The notes beneath the pieces were generated by a model. The model saw only the letters and a program-made list of their open reading frames with translations, had not been told where the DNA came from and made no database searches. The position numbers and the translations under genes are program-made. This document shows positions 58,490 to 64,000 of a stretch of DNA of 64,000 bases, piece after piece. The first letter of the stretch is position 1. Every line of letters starts with the position of its first letter. The stretch is from Neisseria weaveri. GTDB taxonomy: Bacteria > Pseudomonadota > Gammaproteobacteria > Burkholderiales > Neisseriaceae. The stretch is from assembly GCF_900638685.1 (NCBI RefSeq), contig NZ_LR134533.1:1302001-1366000 (forward strand), in the 5' to 3' direction.

Positions 58490-58801
58490 ATGGCAAATCA
58501 AAAAATCCGTATCCGTTTAAAAGCTTACGACTACAGTTTGATTGATCGTTCTGCTCAAGAAATCGTTGAAACTGCTAAGCGTACCGGTGCTGTTGTAAAA
58601 GGCCCGATCCCATTGCCTACAAAAATTGAACGCTTCAATATTTTGCGTTCTCCCCATGTGAATAAAACTTCACGTGAGCAATTGGAGATTCGTACGCATT
58701 TGCGTTTGATGGATATTGTCGATTGGACTGATAAAACTACAGATGCCTTGATGAAATTGGATTTACCTGCTGGGGTCGATGTAGAAATTAAGGTACAGTA
58801 A
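58490..58801 (+). CDS. rpsJ: 30S ribosomal protein S10
   Basis: A 103-residue ribosomal and NusB-partner (NusE) protein. It contains [30 protein letters not shown] and the loop [22 protein letters not shown]. It starts 20 bases behind tuf with GGAAGGATATAGATCAA. Two hairpins, one terminator-like, separate it from rplC. Confidence 0.98.
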   Translation: MANQKIRIRLKAYDYSLIDRSAQEIVETAKRTGAVVKGPIPLPTKIERFNILRSPHVNKTSREQLEIRTHLRLMDIVDWTDKTTDALMKLDLPAGVDVEIKVQ

Positions 58802-58811
58802 CTATATATGA

Positions 58812-58845
58812 AAAATATTCTCTTGATTTGATAAGAGAAAATATT
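58812..58845 (+). promoter_or_regulatory. First hairpin in the rpsJ-rplC gap
   Basis: AAAATATTCTCTT pairs with AAGAGAAAATATT over GATTTGAT. It has no T run and precedes the terminator-like hairpin at 58854. Confidence 0.6.
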
Positions 58846-58853
58846 GTATAGTA

Positions 58854-58886
58854 ATGGACTTGGAAATTTTCCAAGTCCATTTTTTT
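58854..58886 (+). terminator. Terminator-like hairpin inside the S10 operon
   Basis: ATGGACTTGGAAA and TTTCCAAGTCCAT pair perfectly and are followed by TTTTTT, 54 bases before rplC. By sequence it is a full intrinsic terminator, yet essential ribosomal genes lie downstream. Confidence 0.88.
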
Positions 58887-58939
58887 GTGAAATATGGTTG
58901 GTCAATCGAAACCAACCCCTTGTTTATAAGGAAAAAATC

Positions 58940-59584
58940 ATGACTTTAGGTCTGGTTGGACGCAAGGTGGGCATGACTCGCGTGTTTAATGAGCAGGGTG
59001 TTTCTGTTCCTGTAACCGTGTTGGATATGTCTGCTAATCGCGTTGCACAGGTAAAATCCAAAGATACAGACGGCTATATTGCTGTTCAAGTTGCCTTTGG
59101 TAATAAGAAAGCTAATCGTGTGAATAAAGCAGAAGCGGGACATTTTGCTAAAGCGGGTATTGAAGCTGGTTCTGGTTTGATTGAATTTTCTTTGTCTGAA
59201 GATAAGTTAGGCGAACTAAAGGCTGGTGATGTAATTACTGTTGCAATGTTTGAAGTGGGTCAGTTGGTAGATGTGACAGGTACTTCTAAAGGTAAAGGCT
59301 TCTCTGGTACTATTAAACGTCACAATTTTGGGGCGCAGCGTACGTCTCATGGTAATTCACGTTCTCATCGAGTTCCTGGTTCAATTGGACAGGCGCAAGA
59401 CCCAGGTAGAGTTTTTCCTGGTAAGCGTATGGCAGGTCAGTATGGCAATACTAAGGCCACAGTTCAATGTTTAGAAGTAATGCGTGTTGATGTTGAACGT
59501 CAATTGATGTTGGTAAAAGGTGCTGTTCCTGGTGCTGTCAATGCAGACGTTGTGGTTCGTCCTAGTGTGAAGGTGGGTGCATAA
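58940..59584 (+). CDS. rplC: 50S ribosomal protein L3
   Basis: A 214-residue early-assembly protein near the peptidyl transferase centre. It starts [20 protein letters not shown] and has the central loop [34 protein letters not shown] 58940 follows ATAAGGAAAAAATC; the frame is open further upstream through the terminator but that part is not conserved. Its stop overlaps the rplD start by one base. Confidence 0.97.
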   Translation: MTLGLVGRKVGMTRVFNEQGVSVPVTVLDMSANRVAQVKSKDTDGYIAVQVAFGNKKANRVNKAEAGHFAKAGIEAGSGLIEFSLSEDKLGELKAGDVITVAMFEVGQLVDVTGTSKGKGFSGTIKRHNFGAQRTSHGNSRSHRVPGSIGQAQDPGRVFPGKRMAGQYGNTKATVQCLEVMRVDVERQLMLVKGAVPGAVNADVVVRPSVKVGA

Positions 59585-60204
59585 TGGAATTGAAAGTAAT
59601 TGACTATAAAGGCCAGATTTCTGGTGGCTTGTCTGTTTCTGATGCACTGTTTGCTCGCGAATATAATGAAGCATTGGTGCATCAGTTGGTAACTGCTTTT
59701 TTGGCTAATGCCCGTTCTGGTAATCGTGCTCAAAAAACTCGTGCAGAAGTTAATCATTCAACTAAAAAGCCTTGGCGTCAGAAGGGTACTGGTCGTGCTC
59801 GTTCGGGTATGACTTCTTCTCCTTTGTGGCGTAGTGGTGGTAGAGCTTTTCCTAATAAGCCAAATGAAAACTTTACTCAAAAAGTAAATCGTAAAATGTA
59901 TCGTGCTGGTATGGCTGCTATTTTGTCTCAATTGGTGCGTGATGAACGATTGTTTGTAATTGAAAGTTTGGTTGCTGAGACCCCGAAAACAAAAGCTTTT
60001 GCTGAGCAAGTAAAAAATCTTGGTATGGATCAGGTTTTATTTGTTACTAAGCAATTGGATGAAAACGTTTATTTGGCATCGCGTAATTTACCTAACGTAT
60101 TGGTTTTAGAAGCTCAGTTGGCTGATCCATATAGCCTATTGCGTTACAAAAAGGTAGTAATTACTAAAGATGCTGTTGCGCAATTAGAGGAGCAATGGGT
60201 ATGA
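59584..60204 (+). CDS. rplD: 50S ribosomal protein L4
   Basis: A 206-residue protein lining the exit tunnel. It carries the extended loop [30 protein letters not shown]. In E. coli it represses the S10 operon through the leader. It overlaps rplC by one base and rplW by four. Confidence 0.97.
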   Translation: MELKVIDYKGQISGGLSVSDALFAREYNEALVHQLVTAFLANARSGNRAQKTRAEVNHSTKKPWRQKGTGRARSGMTSSPLWRSGGRAFPNKPNENFTQKVNRKMYRAGMAAILSQLVRDERLFVIESLVAETPKTKAFAEQVKNLGMDQVLFVTKQLDENVYLASRNLPNVLVLEAQLADPYSLLRYKKVVITKDAVAQLEEQWV

Positions 60205-60515
60205 ATCAACAACGTTTAATGAAGGTTATTTTGGCGCCTATTGTTTCTGAAAAAAGTAATTTGTTGGCAGAGTTACGTAATCAAATGGCATTTAAAGTTT
60301 TGCCAAATGCTAATAAAACTGAAATCAAGGCTGCGGTTGAGCTTTTGTTTGGTGTTCAAGTCGCATCAGTTACGACGGTTACTGTTAAGGGTAAGGTAAA
60401 ACGATTTGGTCGTACTTTAGGTCGTCGTAGTGATGTTAAGAAAGCATATGTAACTCTAGTTGCTGGTCAAGAAATTGATATTGATGCCGCTGCAGCAGCT
60501 GCAGATAAGGAATAA
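60201..60515 (+). CDS. rplW: 50S ribosomal protein L23
   Basis: A 104-residue tunnel-exit protein that docks trigger factor and SRP. It reads [19 protein letters not shown] with the [37 protein letters not shown] core. ATG 60201 is used because GAGGAG lies eight bases before it; the in-frame ATG 60195 is too close to that site. ATGA overlap couples it to rplD. An alanine-rich tail ([10 protein letters not shown]) follows the conserved core. Confidence 0.96.
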   Translation: MNQQRLMKVILAPIVSEKSNLLAELRNQMAFKVLPNANKTEIKAAVELLFGVQVASVTTVTVKGKVKRFGRTLGRRSDVKKAYVTLVAGQEIDIDAAAAAADKE

Positions 60516-60520
60516 GTGAA

Positions 60521-61354
60521 ATGGCTATTGTGAAAATGAAGCCTACTTCTGCTGGCCGTCGTGGGATGGTGCGTGTAGTGGTAGAGGGCTTACATAAAGG
60601 TGCTCCATATGCTCCTTTATTAGAAAAGAAAAATTCTACTGCTGGCCGTAATAATAATGGTCACATTACTACTCGTCATAAGGGTGGAGGTCATAAGCAT
60701 CATTATCGTTTAATTGACTTTAAGCGAAATAAAGATGGTATTCCGGCTAAAGTTGAGCGTATTGAGTATGATCCAAATCGTACGGCATTTATTGCTCTGT
60801 TGTGTTATGCGGATGGTGAGCGTCGCTATATTATTGCTCCTCGTGGTGTTCAAATTGGAGCAACTTTAGTTTCTGGTGCAGAGGCTGCTATTAAAACAGG
60901 TAATACTTTACCGATTCGTAATATACCTGTTGGTACGACTATTCACTGTATTGAAATGAAACCTGGTAAAGGTGCTCAAATCGCACGCTCTGCCGGTGCG
61001 TCTGCAGTCTTATTGGCTAAAGAAGGTATTTATGCACAGGTTCGCTTGCGTTCAGGTGAGGTTCGAAAAATACATATTGATTGTCGAGCCACTATCGGAG
61101 AGGTAGGCAATGAAGAACAAAGCCTTAAGAAAATTGGTAAAGCAGGTGCTAATCGTTGGAGAGGGATTCGTCCAACAGTTCGCGGTGTAGTCATGAACCC
61201 TGTTGATCATCCTCATGGTGGTGGCGAGGGACGTACTGGTGAGGCACGTGAGCCAGTTAGTCCATGGGGTACCCCTTCTAAAGGTTATCGCACTCGTAAT
61301 AATAAACGCACGGATAATATGATTGTTCGTCGTCGTTACTCTAATAAAGGTTAA
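60521..61354 (+). CDS. rplB: 50S ribosomal protein L2
   Basis: A 277-residue protein essential for peptidyl transferase. It contains [35 protein letters not shown] and the signature [27 protein letters not shown]. Length is standard. It lies five bases behind rplW. Confidence 0.98.
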
Positions 61355-61359
61355 TTGAT

Positions 61360-61638
61360 ATGGCTCGTTCATTAAAAAAAGGCCCATATGTAGACCTGCA
61401 TTTGCTCAAGAAAGTAGATGCTGCTCGCGCAAGCAACGATAAAAGACCTATTAAAACTTGGTCGCGTCGTTCCACTATCTTGCCAGATTTTATTGGTCTG
61501 ACAATTGCAGTTCATAATGGTCGTACTCACGTTCCTGTTTTTATCAGTGATAATATGGTTGGTCATAAATTGGGTGAATTCTCATTGACTCGTACTTTCA
61601 AAGGCCATTTGGCTGATAAAAAAGCTAAAAAGAAATAA
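61360..61638 (+). CDS. rpsS: 30S ribosomal protein S19
   Basis: A 92-residue head protein. It begins [18 protein letters not shown] and carries [45 protein letters not shown]. It lies five bases behind rplB. Confidence 0.98.
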
Positions 61639-61646
61639 GGTGAACT

Positions 61647-61976
61647 ATGAGAGTAAGTGCACAACATAAAAACGCTCGTATTTCTGCACAAAAAGCACGC
61701 TTAGTTGCAGATATGATTCGTGGTAAAAATGTAGCTCAAGCTTTAAGTATTTTGACATTTAGTCCAAAAAAAGGTGCTGAGTTAATCAAGAAAGTTTTGG
61801 AATCAGCTATTGCGAATGCAGAGCATAATAATGGCGCTGATATTGATGAATTAAAAGTAGTGACTATTTTTGTGGATAAAGGACCTAGTCTGAAACGATT
61901 CCAAGCACGAGCTAAAGGGCGTGGTAATCGTATTGAAAAACAAACTTGTCATATTAATGTAACAGTAGGTAACTGA
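61647..61976 (+). CDS. rplV: 50S ribosomal protein L22
   Basis: A 109-residue tunnel protein. It reads [29 protein letters not shown] and ends with the beta-hairpin region [31 protein letters not shown]. It lies eight bases behind rpsS. Confidence 0.97.
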   Translation: MRVSAQHKNARISAQKARLVADMIRGKNVAQALSILTFSPKKGAELIKKVLESAIANAEHNNGADIDELKVVTIFVDKGPSLKRFQARAKGRGNRIEKQTCHINVTVGN

Positions 61977-61986
61977 AGGAAAAGCT

Positions 61987-62685
61987 ATGGGACAAAAAAT
62001 TAACCCTACAGGCTTTCGCCTGGCGGTAACTAAAGACTGGTCATCTAAATGGTTTGCCAAAAGTAACGAGTTTTCTACCGTTTTGAAGCAAGATATTGAT
62101 GTTCGAGAGTATTTAAGAAAGCGTTTAGCTAATGCTTCTGTTGGTCGAGTTGTTATTGAGCGTCCAGCCAAATCTGCTCGTATTACTATTCACTCTGCTA
62201 GACCTGGAGTTGTAATTGGTAAAAAAGGTGAAGATATCGAAATTTTGAAACGCGATTTGCAAGCTTTAATGGGTGTACCTGTTCATGTAAATATTGAAGA
62301 AATACGTAAACCTGAACTGGATGCTCAAATTATTGCTGATGGAATTGCACAGCAATTGGAAAAACGTGTTCAATTTCGTCGTGCTATGAAACGTGCTATG
62401 CAAAATGCTATGCGTGTTGGCGCTAAAGGCATTAAGATCATGACTTCAGGTCGTTTGAATGGTGCTGATATTGCACGCAGTGAGTGGTATAGAGAAGGCC
62501 GTGTGCCATTGCATACTCTGCGAGCAAATGTGGATTACGCAACTAGCGAAGCGCATACTACATACGGTGTGTTAGGTTTGAAAGTTTGGGTTTATACAGA
62601 TGAAAGCTCTGATAAAGGTGCTAAGTTAAAACCTGAACAAGAAAAAAAACAAAGAAAGGGTTCTCGTCATGTTGCAGCCAACTAG
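61987..62685 (+). CDS. rpsC: 30S ribosomal protein S3
   Basis: A 232-residue mRNA-entry protein. It begins [23 protein letters not shown] and has the KH motif [19 protein letters not shown] and the C-terminal signature [40 protein letters not shown]. The 3' end overlaps rplP by 17 bases. Confidence 0.98.
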   Translation: MGQKINPTGFRLAVTKDWSSKWFAKSNEFSTVLKQDIDVREYLRKRLANASVGRVVIERPAKSARITIHSARPGVVIGKKGEDIEILKRDLQALMGVPVHVNIEEIRKPELDAQIIADGIAQQLEKRVQFRRAMKRAMQNAMRVGAKGIKIMTSGRLNGADIARSEWYREGRVPLHTLRANVDYATSEAHTTYGVLGLKVWVYTDESSDKGAKLKPEQEKKQRKGSRHVAAN

Positions 62686-63085
62686 ACTGAAATACCGCAA
62701 ACAGCATAAAGGTCGTAATACAGGTATTGCTACGCGTGGTAATAAAGTAAGTTTTGGTGAGTTTGGTTTAAAGGCCGTTGGTCGTGGTCGTTTAACTGCT
62801 CGTCAAATTGAAGCTGCGCGTCGTACAATGACTCGACACATTAAACGTGGTGGTCGAATTTGGATTCGAGTATTTCCAGATAAGCCAATTACTGCAAAAC
62901 CAGCGGAAGTCCGTATGGGTGGGGGTAAGGGTTCTCCTGAATACTACGTAGCTGAAATTCAGCCTGGTAAAATGCTTTATGAAATGGATGGTGTGCCAGA
63001 GTCTTTGGCGCGAGAGGCCTTTGAATTGGCTTCAGCAAAATTGCCAATTCCAACAACATTTGTAGTTAGACAGGTAGGTCAATAA
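62669..63085 (+). CDS. rplP: 50S ribosomal protein L16
   Basis: A 138-residue protein at the A site of the large subunit. It starts [36 protein letters not shown] and contains [25 protein letters not shown]. It overlaps rpsC by 17 bases and rpmC by one. Confidence 0.98.
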   Translation: MLQPTRLKYRKQHKGRNTGIATRGNKVSFGEFGLKAVGRGRLTARQIEAARRTMTRHIKRGGRIWIRVFPDKPITAKPAEVRMGGGKGSPEYYVAEIQPGKMLYEMDGVPESLAREAFELASAKLPIPTTFVVRQVGQ

Positions 63086-63276
63086 TGAAGGCTAGTGAAT
63101 TAAAGGGCAAATCTGTTGAGCAATTAAATGCTGATTTACTTGATTTGTTAAAAGTTCAATTCGGTTTACGTATGCAAAATGCAAGTGGTCAACTGGGTAA
63201 GCCAAGTGAATTGAAAAAAGTTCGTCGTGATATTGCTCGTATTAAAACCATTCTAACTGAAAAAGGTGCTAAATAA
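63085..63276 (+). CDS. rpmC: 50S ribosomal protein L29
   Basis: A 63-residue helical tunnel-exit protein. It reads [31 protein letters not shown] with the conserved [17 protein letters not shown] tail. One-base overlaps join it to rplP and rpsQ. Confidence 0.96.
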   Translation: MKASELKGKSVEQLNADLLDLLKVQFGLRMQNASGQLGKPSELKKVRRDIARIKTILTEKGAK

Positions 63277-63539
63277 TGAGCGAAGTTAAAAATATTCGTA
63301 CTTTACAGGGTAAAGTCGTTAGTAATAAGATGGACAAAACAGTTACTGTTTTAGTTGAGCGGAAAGTTAAGCATCCTTTATATGGTAAAATTATTCGCCG
63401 TTCGACTAAGATTCATGCGCATGATGAGCAAAATCAATATAATATTGGTGATGTGGTTGTGATTTCAGAATCTCGTCCGGTGTCAAAGACTAAATCTTGG
63501 GTTGTCACAGAATTGGTTGAGAAAGTAAGAGCTGTATAA
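63276..63539 (+). CDS. rpsQ: 30S ribosomal protein S17
   Basis: An 87-residue OB-fold protein of 16S assembly. It reads [67 protein letters not shown]. It is the last gene before a 228-base gap that marks the S10/spc boundary. Confidence 0.98.
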   Translation: MSEVKNIRTLQGKVVSNKMDKTVTVLVERKVKHPLYGKIIRRSTKIHAHDEQNQYNIGDVVVISESRPVSKTKSWVVTELVEKVRAV

Positions 63540-63767
63540 TAATTATTACAGTTTATTCTTAAAACAGAAGCGAAGTGTTGCTGGAATAATTTTTTTCCTG
63601 TAAACTTCGTTTCTTACTTTCTACTTTCTTGTAGAAGTATTCTTCCCTTCGGGGCCCAAGACTGGTTTACTAGAACCTCAAATTGGTTTCATTGGTACTG
63701 TTAAGTTCAATATTTAATTGTATTCTTGAAAGTGGTAAATTAAGTTGGTTTATTTAAAGGTAATAAA
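63540..63767. other. S10/spc operon boundary region
   Basis: 228 bases without a gene between rpsQ and rplN, where most neighbouring genes overlap or are only bases apart. It contains small inverted repeats (GAAGCGAAGT/AACTTCGTTTC; TTCTAC/GTAGAA). In E. coli the spc operon starts with rplN, so a promoter here is plausible. I could not name a convincing -35/-10 pair. Confidence 0.55.
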
Positions 63768-64000
63768 ATGATTCAAATGCAGACCATCTTAGATGTTGCT
63801 GATAACTCTGGTGCGCGTCGTGTTATGTGCATTAAGGTTTTGGGCGGATCTAAACGTCGCTATGCTTCAGTTGGCGATATTATTAAAGTTGCAGTTAAAG
63901 ATGCTGCGCCACGTGGCCGTGTCAAGAAAGGTGACGTGTATAGTGCAGTAGTTGTTCGTACCGCAAAAGGTGTTCGTCGTCCTGATGGAGCCTTGATTAA
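63768..64000 (+). CDS. rplN: 50S ribosomal protein L14, 5' part
   Basis: The first 77 codons of the roughly 122-residue L14, cut by the window edge. It reads [58 protein letters not shown], the typical L14 N-terminus. ATG 63768 follows AAAGGTAATAAA. It is expected to continue into the spc operon. Confidence 0.97.
   Translation, partial: MIQMQTILDVADNSGARRVMCIKVLGGSKRRYASVGDIIKVAVKDAAPRGRVKKGDVYSAVVVRTAKGVRRPDGALI

Overview
The window is chromosomal DNA of a Neisseria species or close relative. The 12-mer AGGCCGTCTGAA (the 'AG' dialect of the Neisseria DNA uptake sequence, DUS) occurs dozens of times, usually as inverted pairs behind genes. The gene order secE-nusG-rplKAJL-rpoBC-rpsL-rpsG-fusA-tuf-S10 and the def-fmt-rsmB-ntrYX block also fit. 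The AG dialect argues against N. meningitidis or N. gonorrhoeae and for a commensal or animal-associated species. This is inference from the uptake-sequence dialect, not a species identification.

Region 1 (1-33 kb, GC-richer) holds housekeeping and accessory metabolism: the sstT 5' end, uvrD, a pentapeptide-repeat membrane protein, a factor H binding protein-like lipoprotein, an MscS channel, prlC, a VOC protein, a fused substrate-binding/permease protein of the betaine type, phhA-phhB, thiC under a TPP riboswitch, a small secreted protein, a tctCBA tricarboxylate transporter with an AbrB-family neighbour, the leftward def-fmt-rsmB-DUF4390-ntrY-ntrX block, and rightward lysM, dprA-smg and topA.

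Region 2 (33-38.7 kb) is the accessory spot. A 599-codon gene for a glycine-rich, probably membrane-inserting protein of unknown function is split by a 3,372-bp ISPpu12-like ISL3-family element. The element has 24-bp inverted repeats and a perfect 8-bp target duplication. It carries transposase, lspA, a CDF metal exporter and a CadR/PbrR-type regulator with a MerR-style promoter. The host gene also carries a one-base frameshift in an A8 tract. A divergent XRE regulator with a palindromic operator sits at its 5' end.

Region 3 (38.9-64 kb, AT-richer) is the translation/transcription core: rsmD, a ferredoxin, tRNA-Tyr, -Gly and -Thr, tuf, tRNA-Trp, secE, nusG, rplKAJL, rpoBC, rpsL, rpsG, fusA, a second tuf, then rpsJ to the start of rplN. 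Within rpoB, rpoC and the two tuf copies, blocks of GC-rich and AT-rich codon choice alternate sharply. This suggests recombination mosaics.

The most noteworthy signals are the IS-split glycine-rich gene with its XRE partner, the DUS pair fossilised inside the transporter fusion, the terminator that buries the thiC ribosome binding site, the distant fHbp homologue, the degenerate NtrX ATPase domain, and the rpoBC/tuf mosaics.
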